From Trachythela sp. YZ-2020 (lineage: Eukaryota > Cnidaria > Anthozoa > Malacalcyonacea > Clavulariidae): a DNA stretch of 64,000 nt. Made by a program: the position numbers and the translations under genes. Shown here in pieces: positions 47,201 through 57,700 of the stretch (position 1 is the stretch's first letter; every line of letters starts with the position of its first letter). The stretch spans positions 4,683,001-4,747,000 of the forward strand of contig JADLSH010000358.1 of assembly GCA_016169945.1 (NCBI GenBank), given 5' to 3'. The notes beneath the pieces were generated by a model that worked only from the letters and a program-made list of their open reading frames with translations, was not told the origin of the DNA and searched no databases.

Positions 47201-48237
47201 CACAGGGAGCTATCCAAGTAGAAAGTCAAGTGAATGGATGGAGTTAATTATTTCCCAGCATCTAAGGATTCTACGCGAGATAAATCCCAGCATTTTTACC
47301 CCTACCCTTATGTTAGTGCTAAAACCATGGATAGCAAAATGGCAATGCTTGTTAAAACTCTGTATTTCTCCCGAAACGTCCCATTAAAATCCAGCATATG
47401 CCCTGGGGTGGGGTTCAATTAACTAGTTCATAACAAAGCAGGCTAGCAGGGATGTATATAAAGATATTATATCAGGCCAAATATCGGGTGCGAGAATAGC
47501 AAACAGGGCTACCCTACTCTCTTCTTAAGTTCAGTCAAATTTCAAGCCATGAGGAAACACTCTGACACAAATATCCTGGTCCCTTCAGAAGAACTCACCC
47601 ATATAATTTCCATACAAAATGATGTCAAATATAGGACTATATATATACGAAATTCCATTATACTTCACTTACCATTGACTGATGCAATGTGCTTCATCAA
47701 CAGCAACACACACCAAAGACGATCTAAATTGCTTGCTCAAGAATATTCCTCTCCATGTTGTTGTGAGAAAGCATTCTGGCGAACCATAAACATGAGTATA
47801 CTTCTCATTAATAATATCGCCAACTACTTTATCGTTATGTCCATCAGTTACACAATATTCATACTTTTTAAATAGCGAACTTGATCTTCCATTAAAGCTT
47901 TCAGTGGTGAAATAACCACCACAATGCTTGTTCCTTGACTTCTTCGAAAGAGAACATCTGCCATGATTGGTGTAGCTTGAAATATAAGAGATTTTCCGTA
48001 GGAAGTCGGAAGATTTACAAACACGTCTCGCTTGGAAAAGAACTGGCTCAAGGCTTCTTTTTGTTCGTCGTACAAAGAAGGTATTCCAAACACGTTTAAT
48101 ACCTTTTGAATCGCATTTTTCCAAAGAGTTTCATAAGTTTGTCTGGCCGAGACCGCCACCTTTAATATTTGTCTTGAAGTTGACAAGCAGGGCGGCCAAT
48201 CAAAACAAGCGTTACAAACTAATACTTTGCGAACCAA
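44268..48237 (-). pseudogene. RecQ-family (superfamily 2) DNA helicase of the transposon
   Basis: The exons are 48237-47669 (approximately), 46834 to about 46690, and about 45458-44268. Motifs in order: Walker [12 protein letters not shown], motif Ia [14 protein letters not shown], the RecQ-specific TDGHND and [20 protein letters not shown], motif III TASAS, then IIYCQTRKQCE, FGMGIDCKQV and QESGRAGRDG, ending in a Cys-rich zinc region (CCDNCAEECSCGEEEC) and an acidic tail. The fold unwinds DNA 3' to 5' using ATP. The frame breaks once near 47860 at a run of five A, and an in-frame TAG lies at 44697-44699. It is convergent with the DUF6589-like gene and shares its element. The family call is secure; the role in transposition is inferred. 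Confidence 0.8.
45469..45660. repeat. Hairpin element in RecQ intron
   Basis: GAATTAAAAAACGAG ... GTTATGGTGTAATAATGCAC is mirrored by GTGCATTATTACACCATAAC ... CTCGTTTTTTTAATTC, and the inner GGAGAATACGAGAGAAGC by GCTTCTCGAGTATTCTCC. The loop is under 30 bp. A related GTGCTTTAT-type motif lies at 46590-46615, so the element may extend to about 46670. Confidence 0.7.
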
Positions 48238-48290
48238 TGACAGCTTGTTATAAAAAATCAGAATAATGCTTACGTCACAGACGTAAATTA

Positions 48291-48346
48291 CGTCAATTGT
48301 TCACAGACGTAAATTACGGGAGAATTTACGGCTGTGGCACAGGCTA
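48291..48346 (-). repeat. Right terminal inverted repeat with internal duplication
   Basis: It matches the left inverted repeat. The extra 17 bases seem to come from a local duplication, because CACAGACGTAAATTACG occurs twice (about 48277 and 48302). Confidence 0.85.
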
Positions 48347-49620
48347 AAGTAAAAGAAGAATCTATAATTTCACCCGTGCCGTATCTGCCTGAAGATTCCT
48401 CCACTACTCTAAATCGATTTTTGAACTGTGAACCATCTCCCAGCATGTTAGTAACACAACCCGCACACTCAACACAACCCGAACACCCGACAGCACACAC
48501 GCACCCGACACAACCCGCACACCCAACACAACCCGAACACCCGACACAACCCGCACATCCGACAACACACATGCACCCGACACAACCCGCACACCCGACA
48601 ATACCCGCAAGTGACATAACATTTGAAACCGTTCACCCTTCGTTGGTAGCAACAACATCATTGTTTACTCCACACGTTAACAAATCAGCCACAAGTACAA
48701 CAACCGACTATGTCAGCGTTAAGAGTACCACTACACCAGCTCCTACGACGTCACCAGTGAATGCTCACGTATCAAATTTTGCTTCAACATCAAGCCCAAT
48801 TTCATCAGTGAACACTTGGGCAACATTTACACCTTTTATCCCCAGAATGGCTACGAGTACAAGCCTACTGCCAGGGACAACACCTAGTGATAGTACACGA
48901 CATGTTTTTCAAGATAGTCACGATCAGAATCCAGCTTCATTTCATCGCCATTCATCAGAGCAGCCAATTATATCCGACCTGGACTCAACACAGGACGAGA
49001 CAGTGCAATACAGTAAACAACTGATTGAGGCGTTAGTGAAAGTCACTCAAATACAACGCCTACCTCAAGCGAAAACGGATGTATACCGAGGAGACGAGAA
49101 AGATAAGATAAAATATTTTCTGTTGGAAAAATCTTTCGACGCTTTTGTTGATTCAGCTCGTGATTCAGCAGTGACAGATCTACAAAAGCTCCATTTACTT
49201 TATCAGCATCTTGACGGACGAGCAAAGAAGGTAGTCGAACAGCTGCAGTATATAACGAGCAACGAGATCCAGCAACAGCCTATAACGAAGCACGTAAGAT
49301 ATTGAAAGAACGTTTTGGACATAGCACATTTTTAGAAACTGATTTCGGGAACAAGCTTACCAATTGGCCAAGAATTGGCAACAATGATGGGCAAGGATTA
49401 CAAGAATTTGTTGACTTCTTGCAGCAGGTCAAGATAGCTAGCCAGTACATCCCCAACTTGAAGATATTTGAATATCCTTCAAAGTTGCAGAGTCTTGTCG
49501 AGAAACTACCATTATGGTTTAGAAACAAGTGGTCCAGTAAAGTGTGGAAGCTTCAGAGATTAGAAGGCCGTAACGCGTTCCCTTCATTCAACGTTTTCTT
49601 AGAAGAAGTGATTTTCCATG
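48347..49620 (+). pseudogene. BEL/Pao gag, segment after the second insertion
   Basis: The frame resumes directly after the 9-bp duplication (KVKEESIISPVPYLPED). It runs through a Thr/Pro/His-rich minisatellite and a long Ser/Thr stretch, then a capsid-like part (LPQAKTDVYRGDEKDKIKYF, DARDSAVTDLQKLHLLYQHL-like). Near 49300 it shifts frame into KERFGHSTFLETDFGNKL and ends at TGA about 49627. The region matches the conserved Pao gag block that normally precedes zinc knuckles and protease; those are missing here. Confidence 0.75.
48470..48606 (+). repeat. TQPAHP/TQPEHP minisatellite in gag
   Basis: A 15-bp unit (ACACAACCCGCACACCCG and ACACAACCCGAACACCCG variants) repeats about nine times, encoding TQPAHP, TQPEHP, TTHMHP and similar. 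The unit length keeps the reading frame. The same DNA gives cysteine/glycine-rich shadow frames on the minus strand. Confidence 0.85.
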
Positions 49621-50036
49621 CTGAATGAAGTCCATGTCAGCTTTCTAATGGCGAAATCGAGAGTATCCCCAATTAAACCAATGTCAATCCCACGCTTGGA
49701 ATTAACTGCAGCAGTTGTGGCGGTCAACGTAACCACCATGCTTGAAAATGAACTGAACTATGACAATCTGCAAACTGTCTTCTATACAGACTCGGAAGTC
49801 GTGTTGGGTTACATCAATAACGAAGCCCGCCGTTTCCATACCTACGTTGGAAACAGAGTCCAACATATTCGCGATCGCCCGAACCAGAGCAGTGGCACCA
49901 TGTTAGTGGTAAAGACAACCCAGCTGACGAGGCTTCTCGTGGTCTTGCTGTTCGAGAAATACTCGGCAACCAGAAATGGTTCGCGGGTCCGTCGTTCCTG
50001 TGGGCAAGAGAAATATCAGTGGTAAATAAAAGTCCA
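49621..50036 (+). pseudogene. BEL/Pao RNase H region
   Basis: SFLMAKSRVSPIKPMSIPRL and ELTAAVVAVNV, then TVFYTDSEVVLGYINNEARR, YVGNRVQHIRD, are the Pao-type RNase H signature. Gag runs almost directly into this region, so protease and the polymerase core have been deleted. A frame change near 49905 ends the readable part. Confidence 0.8.
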
Positions 50037-51570
50037 ACGCGACTGAAGGAAAATGACGTAGAAGTGAAGAAAAGTGAAGAAAAGTGAAGAAAAGTGGCAC
50101 GTCGTCGTCATTGATCTCCAACGTTGTGCGTTCCCTGGACGAAAAACAACCAACAGAAGCTCTTCCGTATATATTTCCATGCAACCTAGATCTAAAGTAT
50201 TTCGATCGTTTTTCTTCGTGGCATCAAGCAAAGAGATGGTTAGCCCAGATTAAGAGAGGAGTCGCAAGTCTCAAAAGACAACATAGATACCAGCATCCAA
50301 AGCAGCCTGCCGTGAGCAGCCATGAAAGAAAGAAACCAAAAAGAAACCAAAACGGCAGTAACGTCCGTTGATGAACTGATCCAATCAGAGGTTGTTATTC
50401 TACGAAGTCTCCAGCACAGTCAATATGCTCCAGAAATTAAAGCCTTGCAAAATCTTTCAGGCGACAAACGCAGATTTGAAGATCGTACAGCAGCTCGTGA
50501 AAGGAATCGCCAAGTCAAACAAACGAGTACTCTCTACAGACTGGATCCATTCATCGACCCAGTAGGACTGCTTCGAGTTGGTGGCCGTATACGCCGAGCA
50601 TCTCTTCCCTACGATGTTAATTAAACATCCTGTGATCATTCCTAAGAGCAGTCATATCACGGAGCTGATTATCCGTCATTTTCATGAAAAGATTGAACGC
50701 CATTTATCAAGCTGGGTATTGACAAGCCGTGCAGTTCATCTCGAGACGCTCAACTCTATGGAAACTAATTCATTCATCAACGCATTGAGACGATTCGTCA
50801 ACCGGGTGGAAAAGTACGTGAAATACGTTCGGATCAGGGAACTAACTTTGTCTTCAGCCCTAGACGAACTCAACTACGATTGTATTCACGATTACCTCTT
50901 GAAAAATGATTGTGACGGGATATAATTCAACATGAATACTCCGAAATCTTCTCACATGGGTGGGATATGGGAACGTCTCATCAGAGCAGTCCGTTCAGTT
51001 CTCGCAGGATTGCTTCAAGAATTGGGCACACAACTAGATGACGAATCATTACGTACCTTGTTCACCGAAGCAGAAAACGTCATCAATAATCGACCTCTCG
51101 TGGTTGAAGATCTGTCTGATGCAGAGTCTCCTGCTCCCTTAACACCCAATCAATTGTTAACCATGAAGTCTAGCGTTGTACTACCTCCTCCAGGCAACTT
51201 TCAACGACCAAATTTGTATTCTCGTAAACGATGGCGCAGAGTCCAATATATGGCCAACCAATTTTGGATCAGATGGCGACGAGAATATTGTACGCTGCGA
51301 TATGAAAGAAAGAAGTGGAACACCTTACAAAGAAACACCCAAGTTGGAGATGTGGTCCTTCTTCATGACGAAGATCTTCCAAGAAACAAATGGGCGTTAG
51401 CAAGAATCGTTAGAGTTCTCCCAAGTAAGGATGGCTTAGTACGTAAAGTTGAATTGCAGATAACGAGAAATGGAAAATGAGTGATGTTGGAAAGACCAAT
51501 CGACAAGTTAACTTTACTAGTAGAAAAGGATGAAGACCGAGAGGAATCCCCACCGAGAGAGCCAGAAGAA
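50037..51570 (+). pseudogene. BEL/Pao integrase and C-terminal DUF5641-like domain
   Basis: Pieces in shifting frames: an H2C2-type region (EVVILRSLQHSQYAPEIKAL, GLLRVGGRIRRASL, HPVIIPKSSHITELIIRHFH), a shortened catalytic core (SRAVHLETLNSMETNSFINA; part of the DDE core is deleted), then SSHMGGIWERLIRAVRS, a DUF5641-type segment (LTPNQLLTMKSSVVLPPP, VQYMANQFWIRWRREY, VGDVVLLHDEDLPRN) and the end LERPIDKLTLLVEKDE. In-frame stops near 50622, 50923 and 51478 and several frame changes make it inactive. Confidence 0.8.
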
Positions 51571-51633
51571 TAATAACAGAAACTTTAATTACCATATAAC
51601 TTTTAAGTAAATGTACTACATTTAGGGGAGCCA

Positions 51634-51674
51634 TGTACTGGCATAACGGACAACCTGTCTATAACTGGGCGTGT
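51634..51674 (+). repeat. Truncated BEL/Pao 3' LTR
   Basis: TGTACTGGCAT, ACGGACAACC and TCTATAACTGGGCGTG match the 5' LTR start at 24288. The match ends at about 51674, where LINE-like sequence begins. Confidence 0.7.
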
Positions 51675-51750
51675 TATAACTCTGAGTGAGCAGAATGACT
51701 TAAATGCACTGAAATTGTGGGCAGATAAATGGAAGATGGAATTCAACATT
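51675..51750 (+). pseudogene. Small non-LTR reverse transcriptase fragment
   Basis: About 25 codons read DLNALKLWADKWKMEFNI, the conserved helix that follows the LINE polymerase palm. It abuts the broken LTR, so its insertion or a deletion explains the missing LTR sequence. Confidence 0.55.
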
Positions 51751-51841
51751 GTTGCCTTCTGGATAATCATGATTAGTAAGAAAAAATGCTGAATGAATAT
51801 ATAGAACATACTAATAAGTTACATAAGCCACTACAACATAT

Positions 51842-52500
51842 TAGTAGAAACTGTGAGGTGCCTATGCTGTTCCTGCATTCTGATTAGTCCAAATTGAGCC
51901 TCTAAAAATGTGATAGTCATTGGCTGCCCAGTGATGGCTTCAAAATGGCTTCTTACGAAACTGCCGATTTTAAAACAAAAATCTTGTTGTGAGCCTGATT
52001 CAAAGTTTTAAATGACAAAAGTGCCGCTAAATACACTATTTTTCTTCCAAAGGCAGCGTTTTTTCGCTTTTGAAATGTACATGTATAAAACGTTTTCCGC
52101 ACGGCTCAACCACTTAAGTGTTTATTTTGTAAATTATTCGTTTTATCCTCATTTATATCGTCATATTCAGCAGAAACCTAGCTGTGATATATTTTTAATA
52201 CCATTCTATTTTGTATTTGAGCCCTTCCGAAGTATTTTTCTCACGAAATTGTTTGTTTTTGTTTCGCTTCGATATGTTTTATAATAACCGACGGCTGAGC
52301 AAAGCGCTGAATTTTGTCCTATAGCCTTTTCAACTGACCTCATAAGTTTCTGTGTTTGTTTTTCTCTTTGAAATTTCTACTAAAACAATCAGTCGCCTCA
52401 GGCTCGGTGATTACAAGCCTATAGTCACTTCGCCTTCGGCTCAGTGACTATAGGCTTGTAATTACCTCGCCTTCGGCGACTAATTGTTAATTAACCATAA
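51842..52500. mobile_element. Palindrome-ended non-autonomous element P1, copy 2
   Basis: This is collinear with 1880-2505: start TAGTAGAAACTGTGAGGTG, middle TTTTCTTCCAAAGGCAGCG, and the terminal palindrome (52388-52490) with GATTACAAGCCTATAGTCAC and its complement. The arms here are more complete than in copy 1. Confidence 0.65.
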
Positions 52501-52829
52501 AAATGGTACAAACACCTCAGGTAGATTAATGTCTGGCTCCCGAGGACATATTGTAAAAAATACATTAAAATAAATTGTACTTAAAGAGTCCTATTTCTTG
52601 GGACTCTATAACCCATAGAGCACGCGTGGTCATTCCCTATCTCTTACTAAGAAAACACATACTGGAGAAAAACCTTATGAAAGTGCATGATGTTGGTGAG
52701 AAGAAATTATTCCAACTTGCTCATCTTATTCAACATAAATATGCTTTCAATAATTATGATGGTCCATGTATATAATATTTACATCCTATCTATATTTCCT
52801 CTTGAGAATGTTTAAAAACCACAATATTA

Positions 52830-53295
52830 GGGACCGTCCATTTTTATCTGGGAGAGGGGGGGGGAGGGGGGCTGAGGGGGAGGCTGGTGGAATTTAGTGT
52901 GCCCTCTTAAATCTTTAGCATGGCCACCCCTTCATACTCAACTTTTTCGCAGTGGCCCACCCCTAAATAACATTTTTTTCAGATAACCCCGCCCCCCACC
53001 TTTTCTCTTTGTAACCATTGGCTGACATTTAATATATGTCAGCCAATGATTAATATATTTTCAAGTTACACCTATAAACAGACAGAACTGATTTATTTAA
53101 GTAGCAGTTGCAAGGCTGAAACCAATTGCGTAGTCATTCTATGGGCCTTGCATAGGTAGGGGTGCATGCTCCCCCGGAAAAGTTTGAATTAGTAATTTCA
53201 GTGTGACATTCTTGTAACAAAACATTGCATCATTTTTTGGATGGCCCACCCCTAATCCCACCAGCCCCCCTCCCAGATAAAAATTGAACGGTCCC
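52830..53295. mobile_element. Short inverted-repeat element (466 bp), PIF/Harbinger-like ends
   Basis: The ends GGGACCGTCCATTTTTATCT and AGATAAAAATTGAACGGTCCC are near-perfect inverse complements, followed inward by G-rich and C-rich blocks. TTA flanks both sides (52827-52829, 53296-53298), a 3-bp duplication. It is non-coding. The superfamily is inferred from the duplication only. Confidence 0.75.
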
Positions 53296-53299
53296 TTAT

Positions 53300-54329
53300 G
53301 AAATTCGAAAGAAACCAGCCAAACCAAGGCCACCACTGCATTTGACCAAAACCGTAAAGGCTATTAGGTCGATAGGTCATTGCCATTCCCAGACTGGACT
53401 AAAGATGGTCGGTTGAACCAACAAGTTTTGCGAAGGATTAATTTTTGCATCATGCCCATACATAATCTTCCTTGTCACCTCTGAGTTCTTATCTTCCAAG
53501 TGAATTTAGATTTTTTAATTTCAAACTATCGTAATCAACTGATAGAACACACGTTGGCTTTTATATTTTTTATTTACATAAATACATATTACAATTTGAA
53601 CCAATTTCCCCAAATCTATTTTTCCAAGCTTAACCTCAATTTATCTAATCACGGCAACATCACCTGATGCGATTGGATATATAATATCGCAATATAATTC
53701 TTTAAAATATAGAAAACATCCAACATTTCATTAACAATATATATTATAAATTCACAATTTAAATTTTGTGCATAACCTAGCCTTGTTAATAAAAACACTT
53801 GCAGCACGCTACTATATTCAGACTACAGTACAAGCAAACGAAACGGGTCTTCGTTGCATGGATCGCGACATGGCCACCAAGGACATGCCCTAGCAAATTT
53901 AGACTTAGCCCTAACAACTAAAACCAACCCAACCACTGATTAGCCTTTACTCAAAAGCTGATCCTAACCAAGCCTATATCTATATTACATACGCGGGATC
54001 CAGTGTATGTAGTATGATTCTGCAATAAGCTGCCGTGGTTGGTGTTTGAACAATCTGAATAGACAAAAAAACACTTGAACTTTCAAACGAAGTCCCTTCG
54101 TTACGAGGTTAATGCCAAGTGACTTAACAAGCTCATGACGAAGAGCCTTTGCACGAAACTTCGAAGTATGTTTAATCTTTTTCGGGTAGCTACAGTAAGC
54201 AACACCCACAGCAGTTTATTTTATTACCCATCATATAGGGTGCGCTTACATATTGGAAAGGTGGTCTCTCTTTGCCTTTGGTGACAAGTTTCGAGCGAAG
54301 CCCTTCGTTTATATAATATACAAGGCTTT

Positions 54330-54373
<44 letters not shown>

Positions 54374-54711
54374 AGCCTTAATGGGTTTAGCTACGTTACA
54401 GATCCTAAATGGAGACTGGAGTATTCATAAAAGAATATGCTTTGATCAAAGTCTTTTGCAATGCGATCTGTGAATCTCTTCCGAAGACAGCAAAAATTAG
54501 CGTCAAAGTTTGGTGGCGCCACTCTTTGTGATTAAAAACAATTTTTTGTAGTGTTTTCATGTAACTACACGAACTAACGTGACGTCATTAATTAATTAAG
54601 GGCAACTTCAAAGTATTGACGTCCATCAGAGCGAATAATTAATAAGAGGTACTTGCCCTCCAACATTGGAATACAAGAAAACACTCTATACTACATATAA
54701 GCAACACTGTC
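53300..54711. other. No certain gene; (TA)n microsatellite and Penelope-tail motif
   Basis: A (TA)n tract lies at about 54335-54370. TTTCGAGCGAAGCCCTTCG near 54289 resembles the Penelope tail seen at 7420. A 74-codon minus frame (53985-54209) is basic but unrecognised and could be a downstream exon of the gene at 54712-58733. Confidence 0.4.
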
Positions 54712-57700
54712 TTACGTAAGTAGCTTCACAACGTGCTCCAAACCTAATAATACTTTAAAATCAGCATCTTCTGGATTCGGGATGAAATCGGAAGTACTCG
54801 TCGTCACGGGAAGTTCGGCCTTCGGTTGATTTGCCACAGCTGCAACTTGGTTTGAATTGAGATATATTTTCTTATCCTTGATGATACCCAAATTTCGGGT
54901 CTCCCCCGTATTTGACACGTATACCACTAACTTTGCTGCATCCTTACTAGCGAGAGGGGGGTTCCGTCCACCTTGGGCTAGGTTCGATTGCACTACGTCA
55001 TATACAAGTATTTTGCCATTGTTAAGATTTTCAGGAAATGCCGGTGAGGATGAGGTTGGAACGGCCATGACAGGTTTAGGTAAAATGTTGATAACTTGGT
55101 TAAGTGGTTCAGATGGTGTGGGATTAGTTGCGGTGCTTTGGGATGATGTAGATTTGGGCGTAAGGGGTCTTGGCGACGTGCATTGGGTTGATGTTGGTTT
55201 AGCCGCACAATGTTGGGACGATGTACTTTGTGGTGTGGTGGGATTAGAGGATAGGGGTACAGGTGTGTTGCTTTGAAGTGTTGCGGGTTTAGGTGATGAG
55301 TATTGGGTTGGTGTGGGTTTAGGAGCTAGGAGTCTATGCGATGTGTATTGGGGTGTTGTAGGTTTAGGCGCGAGGGGCCTAGGTGTTGGGTTAGTATTTG
55401 CATTGTTTTTAGTTGGTGAAGCGTGAACGTTTTTCGTATTAGGCTGACTGCTTGCTATCGCAACGGGAACAGTAAGAGCGGTTAAGGTGTATTTAGGTTT
55501 GGGAGCCAGGGGCCTTGTTATCATAGTAGTTGCTTCTCTTTTTACTGCAGGTGCAATTCTACTTGCAGTCGTTAAAAGGTGTTTCAATGAATTTCCGATG
55601 CGATTGTTGCTATCTGCCTGGACGTTTGTTGCAGTAACAACAGTAGATATTTGGTTATTGGGAACTGTAGAGCTCAGAGACTCAGTTGGTGTATTTTTTA
55701 CTTGACTGTTTGTTATGGTAGCAAGAATAGGTACAGCAACGGTTGATACGAGACCTGTGACACTGCTACTCATCTGCCTATTTACCAAAGGCACAGTCCA
55801 TTGACGACTTTTGATAGCAGTGTCATTTTGGATGTTTTGAACCACTTGACTGCTTTGACATGAAACAGGTAATGGTTGTATTAGTTCACTTGTTGTGGTA
55901 CTATTAACAGTCTGAACGTTCACTGGGCCGATGTTAACAGGAATAACAACTGATTGACTGGGTACATTATTTGTACTAGTAAGACCAAGTTTTGCAAGTT
56001 CATTTCGGATCTTACTGTGTTGAAAATTCACCAAAGGGGCGCTCAACATGGGAACTGGACCTTTGCACGATGCAGGGGGAATTGTTTTGATACTGTTGGT
56101 GGCATTTGTAGGATTAATGACTGTAGATTCACGCCTAGATTGGTTGGCTATTGCTTCAAGATTACTTTGAGCTACAATTTTGGTCGCAGGCAAGAAACTA
56201 GTAACAGGATAATTACTAGTCTTAAAATCCCCTTTACTACCACTATCATCCTCTGACACGTTGCCAACTAAAGCAAAAACTTCTTTTGATATACTTTCTG
56301 CCACACGCTTTACTAGCCCAGACGCGAGGGAAGATGGACAATTTCCTTTCTGATTAGTTGTTGCTCCCACCCCATTCATATGAAGAACATACGCAATGTT
56401 TTTGCCAGTTGTGCTGGTTGTCGTCACCTGCTTAGTATCTTTTAGATTAAAGGTAATGTTGTTTTGCATCGTAGTTGTGGTGCTGCTTGTTAGAGTTGTA
56501 CTTGGCTGTGTTGTAGATTTGTCAGTTGTTGCCGTTATTGCTCCGGTTGCGAGTTTGATAGAGTAGATTCCCTTTGGTTTTGATGTCGGCCCTGCCTTTG
56601 AGGTGACCAGTGAACCAGTTTGTGTTTGACCTGCTTCGCATGGCGTCGGTAGTTTTAAAGAACTGATGAATTTAGCAGGTGGCGAAACAATTTTTGCTGT
56701 TTTCGGAGCAGAAAGATTTTTCCTCGGTACTCTTTTCGGTGCACTTGGCCCATCTTGAGTCTTGAATTCATTAGTACTTGAAGATTTTCTTTTCAGAGGA
56801 ATAGTTATAAGTGATTGAATTCCTTCTCTTCTTCTGGGGCTTGATCTTGTGTTGGGTCCAGTAGTGCCCGCGTCTTTAGAAAAGTGTGGTTTGCTAGAGT
56901 CTGAACAAACTGCAGTTACTGTTTTAGCAGGTTTACTTGCTCCGCGTTGACCAGGGCTTGTTAGACCTGCAGTATTCTCCTCGCTGTTTGATTTCCGTTT
57001 TAAACGACTCGGTCCAACTTTTCTAGGCATCTGCTGTTTCCTTTTTCTCGTCGTTGTCTCATTTGCTGTACTAGCGAGACTATGTCTGTTTTGTGCATTG
57101 TTTCTCGAAGGTACAGCTCTAATATTTTCACTATCTAAAGGAACTGCCAATGTTCTTGTGTGACCTTGTAAAATGGTAACATTAACGAGTTTATATTTGT
57201 CTTGGTCTTTAAATTTAGAACTTTTTTGTTTCGAAGAAGTGCTTGAAATTTTAACATCAGCTTTTTCGGATATTTTCTTGTCTGATGCATTTGACTCAGT
57301 CTCAGAAGTAATCTTTTTCTTGCATGTGAGATCATTCTTATCACTTGTATCTAATCCCGTATCTTTACTGCTCGATGCCTCTTTTGAAAACTGGTCGTTT
57401 GATTCAGTTCCTTCGTTTGTATTCAGCCTCTGACTTCGCCGACATAGAGAAGGATTCTTTTGAAGGAAATTCGCTCGCAGCTGTGCAGCGACCGAGACTG
57501 ATCCAGTTTTACCTTTAAAACGAAATTTCTCTAACTCTACTTCCTTTTGACGAAGTAAATCTTTGAGTCGACGAATTCTTTCCTCTTGCATTGTCGGAAC
57601 AGGCTGATCAGTATATTCCTCTTTAATACCAGGTTTATAAGTCGCTGCTTCATCACTTAACGTGTGATGTAGAGTACTCGGATCTGTAGCATTGTTTGGC

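Larger units (their letters stand above)
33815..48346. mobile_element. Large DNA transposon encoding a DUF6589/C2H2 protein and a RecQ-like helicase (14.5 kb)
   Basis: The left end reads TAACCTGTGCCACAGCCGTA. The complement of the right end reads TAGCCTGTGCCACAGCCGTA. A second matching block CGTCTGTGAACAATTGA follows directly on the left and after a 17-base insert on the right. AAGTAAAAG flanks both ends (33806-33814, 48347-48355), a perfect 9-bp target duplication. Excising the element with one copy leaves BEL gag in frame. Two convergent genes fill it: a DUF6589-like gene (plus) and a RecQ-like helicase (minus). A Ty3/Gypsy element (4.4 kb) and short elements sit inside, so its own length is about 10 kb. 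I know of no named superfamily with this gene pair and a 9-bp duplication. Confidence 0.85.
24288..51674 (+). mobile_element. BEL/Pao retrotransposon, decayed, host of two nested DNA transposons
   Basis: Both ends begin with the same LTR start: TGTACCGGCAT at 24288 and TGTACTGGCAT at 51634, each followed by ACGGACAAC and TCTATAACTGG. A polypurine-like TTAGGGGAGCCA sits just before the 3' LTR. The interior encodes gag pieces, a Pao-type RNase H, and integrase with a DUF5641-type C-terminus, all on the plus strand. Protease and the polymerase core are missing, and several frame changes are present. The 3' LTR is cut after about 40 bp. Inside gag are the elements at 25066-33457 and 33815-48346. 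Without them the retrotransposon would be about 4.5 kb. Confidence 0.8.

Noticed and set aside
48288..48661. Cysteine/glycine-rich or valine-rich minus-strand proteins
   Set aside because: They are shadows of the gag minisatellite read on the other strand.
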